A stretch of 24,643 nucleotides of DNA from DSAR01 sp034437315 (GCA_034437315.1 DAOTUC010000073.1:1-24643); one strand, 5' to 3'. Counted from the stretch's first letter, positions 1-7,501 are shown. A program made the numbers and translations. Notes: generated by a model not told the origin, from the letters alone.

Positions 1-1
1 C

Positions 2-385
2 AACCATCAAATCGGATATGCTGTATCTAACATAGTCGCAATGACAGGGTTAACCTGCCTAGCATTATTTGAAATCGATCCAAATGTTCTGGAAAGGTTT
101 CCGGACTGGTTACAAGCGCTTGGGGTCGCGTCGATTGGATGCGGAACAGGTAGTGGGTTATCTGCAAAACATATCGATTATCTGGAAAATAAATATTTTG
201 ATTGTGTTCAATCCTATATCAAACTAGATAAAGATCACACAAATCAAATTGTAAGATTGGTTGAGGATAGGTCTGATAAACAAATGGTCCGGTCATCTGT
301 AAATCTATCGGGCCAACGCTGTTCTTTTTTTGTGTCCAACGATGAACAGTCAAATAAAGATTTATTCACCGTTTGTCCAAATTAA
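2..385 (+). CDS. Hypothetical protein, 5'-partial
   Basis: The frame is open to the left edge of the window, so the first visible ATG at 41 need not be the start; about 13 further codons precede it. About 127 residues are visible, with no family I recognise. The visible part is soluble-looking, has no obvious membrane segment, and contains a Gly/Ser-rich stretch (GCGTGSG, about 34-40 residues after the ATG at 41) and several cysteines. Its TAA stop overlaps the ATG of the following phosphatase gene by one base (TAATG), so the two were probably translated together in the source organism. Base composition is AT-richer than everything after about 1,700. The function is unknown. Confidence 0.5.
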   Translation, partial: NHQIGYAVSNIVAMTGLTCLALFEIDPNVLERFPDWLQALGVASIGCGTGSGLSAKHIDYLENKYFDCVQSYIKLDKDHTNQIVRLVEDRSDKQMVRSSVNLSGQRCSFFVSNDEQSNKDLFTVCPN

Positions 386-891
386 TGACCCAATTTTTAT
401 ATTTATTACGCCATGGGGCAACCGACCGTGATCCAGGTGCGCCGGACAGGAAACGTTATCTGACTCAGGCCGGCGTGGATCAATGCCATCGGGTGGCAGA
501 TTTTCTCACCACCGGCAATGTCAAGGATGGTCAAATCGGCTTGCCGGATCTTATTGTCCCATCCGGGGTGCGCCGTACCAATGAAACAGCCAAGGCATTG
601 GTCAATCAAGCGGATCAATTATCGGATGATCAGATCACACCAGATGAACGATTGTATGGGGCGGGTGTTGAAACCTATTTAAATGTGATCCGTGAATATG
701 GCCAGATGACCGATCGATTGATGATCATCGGTCATAATCCGACCATTTATCAATTGGCCATGTATTTGGCCAGTGATTGTCGGAACGTTCAATTAAACCG
801 CGGGTATCCCCCGGCCACATTGACCGTTTTTGAATTGAAAGATCTAACCCATTTAACCGTTGTATCAGCGATGACCCAATTCGCCCCTTGA
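385..891 (+). CDS. SixA-like histidine phosphatase
   Basis: This 168-residue protein belongs to the histidine phosphatase (phosphoglycerate-mutase-like) superfamily, whose members use a histidine nucleophile to remove phosphate; SixA members act on phosphohistidine in phosphorelay or phosphotransferase proteins. The RHG signature is at residues 9-11 with H10 as predicted nucleophile, an arginine pair is at 63-64, an acidic residue sits near 89, and the second catalytic histidine is H117 in IIGHNP. The length fits the short SixA class. I chose ATG at 385, which overlaps the upstream stop (TAATG), over a TTG four codons earlier because the protein then begins directly with the first beta strand before RHG. 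The actual substrate cannot be told from sequence. Confidence 0.85.
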   Translation: MTQFLYLLRHGATDRDPGAPDRKRYLTQAGVDQCHRVADFLTTGNVKDGQIGLPDLIVPSGVRRTNETAKALVNQADQLSDDQITPDERLYGAGVETYLNVIREYGQMTDRLMIIGHNPTIYQLAMYLASDCRNVQLNRGYPPATLTVFELKDLTHLTVVSAMTQFAP

Positions 892-916
892 TAACTTCTT
901 AAATTAATGTTAACAT
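888..916 (+). promoter_or_regulatory. Possible sigma70-type promoter
   Basis: TTGATA at 888-893 and TAACAT at 911-916 are separated by 17 bp. They lie just upstream of the small membrane-protein gene at 937, and an AAGGGG ribosome-binding site follows at 925-930. The region is AT-rich, so chance matches are likely. Confidence 0.3.
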
Positions 917-936
917 AATAATATAAGGGGCGTGAA

Positions 937-1290
937 ATGCAGGGGACAAAATTGGAAGTTCGGGAAAAATTTGATGATGCAATTGATGAAATCTGTAATA
1001 TGCCTATGACTGAAACTGCTCTGGGTGGATTAATAATTATGGCGTCATCTGGTACATTAATAATTGAAACCATGCCGCCAGTTGCCACGATGGTTGTCAT
1101 ACTCGCAGGGGCATTCGGGGCAGCTTTATCCGCCCATGGTGTTTGGAGGCAGTGGCAGGACTGGGAAGATAATAGAGACACCACAAACCGACCAGATGAA
1201 AAGACAAAGTCCTTTATACCGGATAACCCCAATGCCTCAGACTTTAACGGCAAAAATGATCTGGATTGGCAACCACCACTTTTAAACTAA
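937..1290 (+). CDS. Small membrane protein of unknown function
   Basis: This 117-residue protein is not one I recognise. It has a short charged N-terminus, two hydrophobic segments at about residues 28-44 and 49-66 joined by a proline pair, then a Trp-rich basic/acidic stretch and a polar, probably disordered C-terminus of about 45 residues. That suggests a helical hairpin in the inner membrane with both ends on one side. An AAGGGG ribosome-binding site lies 6 bp before the ATG. It converges on the release-factor gene, with only 5 bp between the two stops. It lies in the AT-richer left segment and so belongs to the same source as the phosphatase gene, not to the GC-rich remainder. Confidence 0.55.
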   Translation: MQGTKLEVREKFDDAIDEICNMPMTETALGGLIIMASSGTLIIETMPPVATMVVILAGAFGAALSAHGVWRQWQDWEDNRDTTNRPDEKTKSFIPDNPNASDFNGKNDLDWQPPLLN

Positions 1291-1295
1291 GCGAT

Positions 1296-1697
1296 TTATT
1301 TCGTGGCATTAAACGCTAAACCCGGGTAATTGTCTTGTGCATTATCCAAATGCCAGGTATTGCGGGCCAAAAATACCGGATCATCATCATGATCGGTGGC
1401 ATAGCTGGCCCGTTCCGCACGTCGTAATTTTTCAATTGTATTGCTGTCGCCATTAATCCAGCGGGCGGTATGCAGACCGGACTGATCAAATTCCACCGGC
1501 ACATTAAATTCGGTGCGGATGCGGTCGGCCAATACATCAAACTGGAGGGGGCCAACCACGCCAACAATCCAATCCGGCGATAATTCGGTGCGGAAAATAC
1601 GGGCCACCCCTTCTTCGGCCAATTGGCCCAATGCCTTGCCCAGATGTTTGGCCTTTAATGGTTCTTTTGGGCGCACCTTTTTCAAAAATTCCGGGCC
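1296..1697 (-). pseudogene. prfC: Peptide chain release factor 3, C-terminal fragment
   Basis: About 133 residues match the C-terminal domain of RF3, the GTPase that recycles RF1/RF2 from the ribosome after termination. Family-typical stretches are visible in order: PEFLKKVRPKEPLKAKHL, GQLAEEGVARIFR, IVGVVGPLQFDVLADR, TARWI, and the final LDNAQDNYPGLAF. These parallel the end of the E. coli protein, including its LAQERYP segment. A full RF3 is about 530 residues, so the GTPase and middle domains are missing. The reading frame meets a stop at 1,707-1,709 just past the joint, and the sequence beyond is an unrelated gene. This is therefore a cut gene rather than a short start; the TTG at 1,685 is only the first start-like codon. 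Confidence 0.85.
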
Positions 1698-1703
1698 GGT
1701 AGA
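1690..1703. other. Chimeric junction between unlike sequences
   Basis: On the minus strand, the AddB-like frame reads sensibly down to a VYRP motif whose last codon ends at 1,693. The RF3 frame reads sensibly from a PEFLKK motif starting at about 1,694. The overlap is a few G/C bases only. Composition changes from AT-rich to GC-rich at the same place. There is no transposon end, integrase or tRNA at the joint. The most economical reading is an assembly or cloning chimera; a genuine recombination joint is possible. Confidence 0.8.
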
Positions 1704-2751
1704 CGGTCACGTCGCGGGCGACGAGGGCCACGTCGGAAACCGCTATCCCGTCGCGGACGACGCGCGCCTTGAGCCAGCGCAGCGCCTCGCGGGCCTCAGC
1801 GGCCCGGTTCTGCGCCTCCAGGAAGGCCACGCCGTCCTGGGCAGCGTCGATCACAGCGTCACGGGCGGGGAAAGGGGCGGCATGGGGCTCGAAGAGATTG
1901 GCTTCGAGATGGGCCAGGGGAGATGGGGAAGCCAAGTGAGGGGAGGTGGGGATCAGGGGTGTAGGCTCGACGTCAAGCGCTTCGACCAGGGCGGCGCGGG
2001 CGCGGGCGAGGCGGCGGTGGGCCAGCCGGTCGGGACGCTGCAGATCGCCGGTGAGGGTGACGAGTGTCTCGGCCGAACGCCCGGCCAGCAGGTGGAGGAC
2101 GGCCAATTGGGTGGGATTGAACTCATCGAAACCATCGACCAGCAACAGCGCCAGGTCGGCCAGGAGCGCGGCATCCTCTTCTAGAGCAATGGCCGCCAGC
2201 CAGCCCTGACCCTCGGTATCGGCCCAGCCGGCCTCGATCAGGTGCGCCTGGTAGGCGGCGTAGAGTTGGGCCAGCTCGGCCATACGCGGTTCCACACCGG
2301 CGTCGCCGGTCAGGGCGGCTGCCAGCGCTTCGGGGAAGATACGGGCGCGCTTGAGTTCCTCGAACAGGTCGGCCAGCAAGCGGGCAAACCCGGGTGCGGC
2401 GCGCAGGGGGGCGTAGTAAACCGCCTGCCCGGCGTCAATGAGCCGGGCGGTCAATTGGTAGATCAAGCGACGGCGCACGGTCGGGGGCAAGCGCACCGGC
2501 GCTGGCGCGTCAGGGGTCTGGGCCAACGTCAAGATATCGGCGTAGAGATCGTAAAAAGTCTGCACTTCCACCCCGATGCAGCCTCCCGCCCATGCCAGAC
2601 GGCGGCGAAAGGCCTTCGCCTTGAGGCGATCCGGCGCGATCACGCGCATGGGCGAGAGGGGCAGTCGCCGCCGGGCAACCGATTGCACACGGTCGATGGC
2701 GTGGGCGGTCTTGCCGCTTCCGGCGGAGGCAACCAGGATTTGGACGCTCAA
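1693..2751 (-). pseudogene. AddB/RexB-like nuclease-helicase subunit, N-terminal part
   Basis: About 353 residues resemble the start of the ATP-dependent nuclease subunit B family (AddB-like, often annotated as PD-(D/E)XK nuclease), which works with an AddA-type helicase in double-strand-break end processing. A Walker A motif, ASAGSGKT, lies near residues 8-15. A Walker-B-like LLLVDGFDEF lies near 200-210, followed by a family-typical LTGDLQRPD. Helical, Ala/Leu/Arg-rich sequence fills the rest. I chose TTG at 2,751 because GAGGAG precedes it by 6 nt and the Walker A then sits at the expected N-terminal place; an in-frame extension to 2,814 is less likely. The gene is cut at the joint near 1,693, losing roughly two thirds including the nuclease domain. 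The open frame beyond 1,693 is RF3 DNA in a shadow frame. Confidence 0.7.
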
Positions 2752-2974
2752 CTTGAACTCCTCACTTGGATGACGAATGATACCAAATTGCGCAGGGCGC
2801 GAAAGAAAGATCACTAATCATATCGCGGTGTTGAAACCGGCCCGCCGCTGGATGGGCGCGTCCCCGTCGGGCACAGGGGACACCGACGTAGCCTACGACA
2901 AGTGGACAAGTGAGCAAGTTAACCATATAGCGCAGCAGTTGAAAGACCACCCAGTCCCCGCTACGAGTAACACC

Positions 2975-3949
2975 CTACTCGTAGCGCTGGTAACGGCGGA
3001 ACACCTCGCCCACGCTGCGGCCCTCGTGAACGCGATTGATCACCTCGCCCAGCAGACCGGCGACCGACAGGATCGTCATATTATCTAACAGTTTCTCATC
3101 GGGGATGGGAACCGAGTTTGTCGTGACGATCTCCTCGACGTCGGCTGCCTGCAAACGCTCGATAGCCGGTGGTGTGAGTACGGCGTGCGCAAAACAGAGA
3201 TACACGTCGCGGGCGCTATGCTCTCGGACGATGTTGATGGCATTGACCATCGACCCGCCGGTGTCCACCTCGTCATCTACGATGATGACGTCGCGGCCTT
3301 CCACTTCTCCCACCAACGTCAGCGCCTCGGTGCTCGACGATATCCGTCGCTTCTCCACCAGGGCTAATGGCAGGTCTAACTCCGCCGCCATATCACGCGC
3401 CTTCTTGGCGAATCCCAGATCCGCCGCTACAACGACAGCGTCCTTGAGCCGCTTTTCACGGAAGTAATCGGACAATATCGAAAAGGCGGTGAGGGAATCC
3501 CCAGGAATGTTAAAGAATCCCTGGATTTGATCGGCGTGCAGGTCTAACGTCACGTAACGGTCGGCCCCGGCGACGTCAATGATATCGGCGACCAATCGCG
3601 CCGTGATCGGCACGCGGGGTTGATCTTTCTTGTCGGAACGGGCGTAGGCCAGATAGGGCACCACGACCGTGATGCGATCTGGCGAGGCCCGTTTCAGCGC
3701 ATCCAGGAAAATCAACATCTCCATCAGGTTGTGATTGACCGGTGAGGAGGTCGTCTGGATCAAAAAGACGTCCTGCCCTCGGATGCTCTCGTGTAATTTG
3801 ACGAAGATATTCTCGTTGGGGAACTGGACCACGTCGCGCCCCGTCAATGGGACGTGCAGGTAATCGCTGATTTCCTGAGCTAATTCGGGGCACCCGGTGC
3901 CGCTGAACAACTTGATCGAACCATGCGCGCTTCCGTCTTGTTCATTCAT
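2975..3949 (-). CDS. prs: Ribose-phosphate pyrophosphokinase
   Basis: This enzyme makes PRPP from ribose 5-phosphate and ATP for nucleotide, histidine and tryptophan synthesis. The 324 residues are full length. Visible motifs are FPNENIFVKL (43-52), the ATP-binding region with YARSDKK (102-108), TLDLHADQIQGFF (134-146), KRR (200-202) and the PRPP loop VIIVDDEVDTGGSM (221-234). The usual PDxGG segment reads AADLGF (175-180), a variant form. The ATG at 3,949 overlaps the end of the upstream GNAT gene by 8 nt, which suggests co-translation. The 223 bp after the stop, up to the AddB-like start, hold a hairpin at 2,860-2,881 (6-bp arms GTCCCC/GGGGAC) and no gene I can support. Confidence 0.93.
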   Translation of the reverse strand: MNEQDGSAHGSIKLFSGTGCPELAQEISDYLHVPLTGRDVVQFPNENIFVKLHESIRGQDVFLIQTTSSPVNHNLMEMLIFLDALKRASPDRITVVVPYLAYARSDKKDQPRVPITARLVADIIDVAGADRYVTLDLHADQIQGFFNIPGDSLTAFSILSDYFREKRLKDAVVVAADLGFAKKARDMAAELDLPLALVEKRRISSSTEALTLVGEVEGRDVIIVDDEVDTGGSMVNAINIVREHSARDVYLCFAHAVLTPPAIERLQAADVEEIVTTNSVPIPDEKLLDNMTILSVAGLLGEVINRVHEGRSVGEVFRRYQRYE

Positions 3950-4478
3950 CTGTTACAAACTCCGATTCTAGTATACTCATCATATACTGGTCGTGATACC
4001 GCCCCTCCCTGAAAACGACCTGACGCAACACACCCTCGGATTGGAACCCCACCTTTTCATAACATCGGATGCCTCTGGCGTTGTCCGCGTCGACGCGCAG
4101 AAAAACCCGGTGCAAATTCATCTCGCCAAAGGCCAGCCCCAGGAACGTCTGGATGGCGTCGGTCCCATAACCTTGACCCCAATACGCCTTGTCGCCGATG
4201 ACGATGCCCAGTTCGGCGCAACGGTCCTTCCAATTGATAGCGTGTAATCCAACATTACCGATGTGAACTCCCTCGGCCGTTTCAATCGCCATTGACACCT
4301 GCTCCTGACGCTCCAGAGATTGCGCCATATTCTCAAACCATCGTTCCTCCTGGGCCAGGGAAAACGGCTTGTAAATGGATAGATGACGTCGCACGTCAGG
4401 GTCGCTGAACCAGTCCACAAACCGGGGCAGGTCATCCCGCTCAATCGGGCGCAAGCGAACTGTTTTACCAATAATCAT
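3942..4478 (-). CDS. GNAT N-acetyltransferase (RimJ/RimL type)
   Basis: This 178-residue member of the GNAT superfamily transfers acetyl from acetyl-CoA to an amino group. The opening VRLRPIERDDLPRFVDWFSDP is typical of the RimJ/RimL-like subgroup. The acetyl-CoA pyrophosphate loop is WGQGYGTDA (100-108), and NARGIRCYEKVGF (133-145) is the usual alpha4/beta7 region. The start ATG at 4,478 is preceded by AGGAG with 8 nt spacing. It sits 60 bp downstream of MeaB and overlaps prs by 8 nt, so it probably belongs to the mcmB-meaB-prs transcript. The substrate is unknown; a role in acetylating protein N-termini or small amines would be a guess. Confidence 0.85.
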   Translation of the reverse strand: MIIGKTVRLRPIERDDLPRFVDWFSDPDVRRHLSIYKPFSLAQEERWFENMAQSLERQEQVSMAIETAEGVHIGNVGLHAINWKDRCAELGIVIGDKAYWGQGYGTDAIQTFLGLAFGEMNLHRVFLRVDADNARGIRCYEKVGFQSEGVLRQVVFREGRYHDQYMMSILESEFVTDE

Positions 4479-4538
4479 ATTTCACACTCCTAACCCGGAT
4501 AATCTGAAACCAAAAAGGAGACTTGGCCGACATCAGAC

Positions 4539-5495
4539 TCACGCGATGTCCCGCCCCAATATCGTCTCGACCGCCGTGTAAACATCGACTTCTCGGGCGA
4601 CGATGCGTTCAACCCAGGCCTGTCCCTGCTCCTCCCCCATGCGCGCCAATACCCAGTTCAACAACTCCTGTTGAAGGACGTTGAGCAATTCGGTCTCGGC
4701 CCGCTCGCGCTCCCGCGCAGCCCACGCGCCGCTTTCTCGCAGATATGCCCGGTGTTGGGCGACGACCTCCAGGACCGCCGGCACCCCTGTGCCATCCAGG
4801 GCAATCGTCTGGAGGATAGACGGTTGCCAGGCCTCGTTTCCCTGCCGGTCGTGATGCCGATTGATGACCATCTCCAACGCGCGCGCCGTGTTGGCGGCGC
4901 CTGGGCGATCGGCCTTGTTGACCACCAGCACGTCGGCGATCTCCATTAGCCCGGCTTTCAACGCCTGCACCTCATCCCCTAACCCCGGCGCTTCGATGAC
5001 GATGGTGGTGTGGGCGGTGCGGGCGATCTCCACCTCCGATTGCCCAGCGCCTACCGTCTCCACCAGCACGATCTCGAAACCGGCCGCGTCCAAGACCTTG
5101 GTCACGTCTCCCGTGGCCCGGGCCAATCCGCCCAGGCTGCCGCGGGAGGCCATACTACGGATGAACACCCCTTCGTCGCCCGCCAGGTCGCGCATGCGCA
5201 CCCGGTCGCCCAGAAGCGCGCCGCCGGTGAAGGGGCTGCTGGGATCGACGGCCACGATACCTACCGTCGTCCCTTGAGCGCGGAATGAGCGGGCCAATTG
5301 ATTGACCAACGTGGATTTTCCGGAGCCTGGCGCGCCGGTCACCCCGACGATGTGGGCCTGACCGGTATGGGGATAAAGGGAGGCCAACGCCGCGCGGGCG
5401 CTGGATCCGTCATCCTCGACCAGAGAGATAAGCCGGGCCAGGGCGTACCGATTCCCCGCGATAGCGTCTGACACCAGAGTTAGCTCGACGTTCAC
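4539..5495 (-). CDS. meaB: Methylmalonyl-CoA mutase-associated GTPase MeaB
   Basis: This G3E-family GTPase guards the B12-dependent methylmalonyl-CoA mutase and gates cofactor loading and exchange. The 318 residues match the family's usual length. Motifs in order are Walker A GAPGSGKST (54-62), VDPSSPFTGGALLGDRVRM (83-101), RGSLGGLA (118-125), ETVGAGQSE (146-154) and the guanine-binding NKAD (193-196). The start is GTG at 5,495, one base after the TAG stop of the B12-binding subunit gene (TAGCGTG), which indicates translational coupling and a shared job. The old name ArgK (lysine/arginine/ornithine transport kinase) seen in databases is a misannotation of this family. Confidence 0.94.
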   Translation of the reverse strand: MNVELTLVSDAIAGNRYALARLISLVEDDGSSARAALASLYPHTGQAHIVGVTGAPGSGKSTLVNQLARSFRAQGTTVGIVAVDPSSPFTGGALLGDRVRMRDLAGDEGVFIRSMASRGSLGGLARATGDVTKVLDAAGFEIVLVETVGAGQSEVEIARTAHTTIVIEAPGLGDEVQALKAGLMEIADVLVVNKADRPGAANTARALEMVINRHHDRQGNEAWQPSILQTIALDGTGVPAVLEVVAQHRAYLRESGAWAARERERAETELLNVLQQELLNWVLARMGEEQGQAWVERIVAREVDVYTAVETILGRDIA

Positions 5496-5496
5496 G

Positions 5497-5895
5497 CTAA
5501 TCTCCGCTCAGTTGCGCGCGGACAAAATCGGCGATCACCTCGGTGCTGCTCCCCGGCCCAAAGATACCGGCGACGCCCAGCGCTTCCAACGCCGACACAT
5601 CTTCGTCGGGTATGATGCCGCCGACGAACACTTTGACGTGATCTAACCCGGCCTCGCGCAGGCCATTGATCACCCGGGGGGCCAATGTCATGTGCGCCCC
5701 CGATAAGATGCTCAAACCGACGCCGTCCACATCCTCTTGCAAGGCCGCTTCGACGATCATCTCCGGCGTCTGGCGCAGGCCGGCATAAATGACTTCCATG
5801 CCTGCGTCGCGCAGGGCGCGGGCGATCACCTTCGCCCCGCGATCGTGTCCATCCAGGCCTGGTTTTGCGATCATGATCCGCAGTCGCTCACTCAT
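5497..5895 (-). CDS. mcmB: Methylmalonyl-CoA mutase, B12-binding subunit
   Basis: This 132-residue stand-alone cobalamin-binding domain forms the small subunit of a split methylmalonyl-CoA mutase, which interconverts succinyl-CoA and (R)-methylmalonyl-CoA. The base-off B12 motif DxHxxG is D15-G-H17-D-R-G20, so H17 should be the lower axial cobalt ligand. The SxL motif (LSILSGAH) and the GG motif (FVGGIIP) follow in the correct order. The large catalytic subunit is not in this window and must be encoded elsewhere. The gene leads the run into meaB with one base between them. ATG at 5,895 has AAGGAG upstream but with about 12 nt spacing, longer than ideal. An isobutyryl-CoA mutase-type small subunit cannot be excluded. 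Confidence 0.9.
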   Translation of the reverse strand: MSERLRIMIAKPGLDGHDRGAKVIARALRDAGMEVIYAGLRQTPEMIVEAALQEDVDGVGLSILSGAHMTLAPRVINGLREAGLDHVKVFVGGIIPDEDVSALEALGVAGIFGPGSSTEVIADFVRAQLSGD

Positions 5896-6027
5896 TGGAC
5901 TTCACCACTCCTTTTTCCGGGGTGAGTGATGGAACAGGCGGTGTATCCGCGCCATTTGACAATCTAGATGCCAGCAGGATACTGCGGACACATTACGTCC
6001 GCCCACGCCACCTTCTCCCAGACTTAT

Positions 6028-6078
6028 TGAGAGGATACGCTTCCGACTTAAATTCAAGGCAACTTGAATTTCCTCTCA
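6028..6078. repeat. Two-step inverted repeat
   Basis: A perfect 9-bp inverted repeat (6,050-6,058 with 6,063-6,071, 4-nt loop) is enclosed by a second 7-bp pair, TGAGAGG at 6,028-6,034 and CCTCTCA at 6,072-6,078. Only a one-sided 15-nt bulge interrupts the stem. No T-run follows, so it is not a standard terminator. Confidence 0.6.
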
Positions 6079-6256
6079 GTGCTCAGTGAATCTTCGTGTC
6101 CAGATTAGATTGTCTGGGCAGTCACAATTCACATAAATTATACAACAGTTCGTATGAGTTGGAAAGAGAAAACCGTCCCGCCCCTCGCGTTTGCCAGCGC
6201 GGCGGCTACTTGCACGAGATAGGAACAAACTGTAACGGGTAGCGGATCAAATCCCA

Positions 6257-6286
6257 TTGGACGGTATAAGCAAATTATGCTAAAAT
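6257..6286 (+). promoter_or_regulatory. Probable promoter for the Rieske transcript
   Basis: TTGGAC at 6,257-6,262 and TAAAAT at 6,281-6,286 are 18 bp apart, in an AT-rich stretch 55 bp before the remnant ORF that leads into the Rieske oxygenase gene. A GGGGAG ribosome-binding site follows at 6,331-6,336. Confidence 0.45.
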
Positions 6287-6341
6287 ATGCCAACTTTTTT
6301 GAGAAGACGCCCAAAAAATCATCATTACGAGGGGAGTAAAG

Positions 6342-6503
6342 ATGAACGCTCAATCTGTATTGATCATTGGAACTGGCCTCGGTGGGATCGCCGCCGCCCG
6401 CCTGGCGCAACAACACTACGATGTCACTGTGTTGAAAAAAAATGAGACTCCGGGACGGTGGCTAGAGCAATTATTTCAGACATTATTAAGGTGTAGAAAA
6501 TGA
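6342..6503 (+). pseudogene. N-terminal remnant of a CrtI-like FAD oxidoreductase
   Basis: This 53-codon ORF is preceded by GGGGAG, with 5 nt before the ATG. The protein opens with SVLIIGTGLGGIAAA, a Rossmann GxGxxG dinucleotide-binding fold (residues 5-19), then a second strand VTVLKKNETPGR (28-39). That is the pattern at the start of phytoene desaturase-type oxidoreductases, where the VTLLEK...PGGR segment follows. A normal member runs to about 490-520 residues. Here homology ends at PGR and 14 unrelated-looking residues lead to a TGA that overlaps the Rieske start as ATGA. An internal deletion that kept the first and last codons of the gene would explain this. Whether the short peptide is made or only serves as a leader for coupling is unknown. 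Confidence 0.65.
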
Positions 6504-7501
6504 TCCCAAATCAATGGTATATCCTGATGGAATCCCGGCAGGTCAAAGATCGCCCCGTCGGCGTGACTCGCATGGGAGAGAAGATGGTTTTCTGGCGGGA
6601 TGACGCGGGCCACGTGAGTTGTCTGCGCGACCGGTGCGCTCATCGCGGCGTCCAACTGAGCAAAGGCAAAGTGTTGGGCAACGGGCGGTTACAATGCCCG
6701 TTTCACGGTTTCGAGTATGATGTCTCCGGACGAATTACCCACATCCCGGCCAACGGCCAAAACGCCCCGGTTCCGGCCCGCTTCCGCGCCCACGGCTACC
6801 CCGCCCACGAAGCGCACGGTTTCATCTGGGTCTGGTGGGGAGAGGATCCGCCATCCGACTTGCAGCCGCCCCGCTTCTTCGACGACATTGGCGAAGATGA
6901 CGGTTTCACCTACGCCACCATCCGCGATCCGTGGGACACGCACTACGCCCGCGTGATCGAGAACCAACTCGACGTGGTGCACTTGCCCTTCGTCCACCAC
7001 AACACAATCGGGCGCGGCGGGCGCGTCCTGGTGGACAGCCCGCTGACCGAGTGGATGGACGCCGACCGGTTCCGCGTCTACGCGCTCAACCGGGTGGACG
7101 ACGGCGCGCCGCCCCTCAAGCCGGATCAAGTCGTTAAGCCAGAGAATGATTTCTGGCTAGAGTTCATCTTCCCCAACCTCTGGCAAAACCACATCTCGGA
7201 GGACGTGCGGATCGTGGCGGCGTTCACACCGGTGGACGAGGCCCACACGCTGCTCTATCTGCGCTTTTACCAGAAATTCCTGCGGCTGCCGCTGTTGGGG
7301 CAAGCGATCAGTTGGCTGGCGATGCCCTTCAATCGCCTGGTCGCTCACCAAGATCGCCGGGTAGTGAACACCCAGCAGCCCAAGCGCTCCGCCTTGCGAA
7401 TGGACGAGCAATTGATTCAGGGCGACCGGCCCATCGTCGAGTACCGCCGCCAGCGCCAGGCGTTGATAGACAACTGGCGGTCAAAAAACACCACGACCTA
7501 G
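6500..7501 (+). CDS. Rieske [2Fe-2S] aromatic-ring-type oxygenase
   Basis: This 333-residue protein is the terminal oxygenase (alpha-subunit type) of a Rieske non-heme iron oxygenase. The Rieske cluster ligands are C46-A-H48 and C66-P-F-H69, giving the CxH...CxxH pattern. The mononuclear iron site follows as N155-x2-D158-x2-H161-x4-H166. The fold begins at the N-terminus, and a hydrophobic segment near residues 272-285 may touch the membrane. The start ATG overlaps the remnant ORF by 4 nt. The nearest families include vanillate demethylase-like and pheophorbide/carotenoid-modifying oxygenases; the substrate cannot be assigned. The CrtI-like remnant beside it hints at an ancestral carotenoid or isoprenoid context. 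No reductase or ferredoxin gene is adjacent. Confidence 0.88.
   Translation: MIPNQWYILMESRQVKDRPVGVTRMGEKMVFWRDDAGHVSCLRDRCAHRGVQLSKGKVLGNGRLQCPFHGFEYDVSGRITHIPANGQNAPVPARFRAHGYPAHEAHGFIWVWWGEDPPSDLQPPRFFDDIGEDDGFTYATIRDPWDTHYARVIENQLDVVHLPFVHHNTIGRGGRVLVDSPLTEWMDADRFRVYALNRVDDGAPPLKPDQVVKPENDFWLEFIFPNLWQNHISEDVRIVAAFTPVDEAHTLLYLRFYQKFLRLPLLGQAISWLAMPFNRLVAHQDRRVVNTQQPKRSALRMDEQLIQGDRPIVEYRRQRQALIDNWRSKNTTT

Larger units (their letters stand above)
5896..6341. other. Intergenic region with several hairpins, no gene seen
   Basis: This 446-bp divergent gap separates mcmB (minus) and the CrtI remnant (plus). It is more AT-rich than its flanks. I see a TTGACA at 5,956-5,961 with GATACT at 5,978-5,983 (16 bp apart, plus strand), a 6-bp inverted repeat at 5,984-5,989/5,997-6,002, a larger inverted repeat at 6,028-6,078, and a 5-bp stem near 6,100-6,117. 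I found no convincing B12-box motif for a cobalamin riboswitch. Confidence 0.5.

Noticed and set aside
789..1253. 154-residue minus-strand ORF
   Set aside because: It lies opposite the phosphatase end and the small membrane protein, spans the AT-rich gap between them, and shows no family features; the plus-strand ORF has a ribosome-binding site and plausible membrane helices.
1537..1692. Open frame continuing the AddB-like protein past 1,693
   Set aside because: The added residues are the RF3 gene read in another frame; they have no similarity to the nuclease family and arise from the chimeric joint.
5896..6341. Cobalamin riboswitch before the mutase subunit
   Set aside because: I could not find a B12-box-like conserved core on the minus strand; the hairpins present do not match the expected layout.
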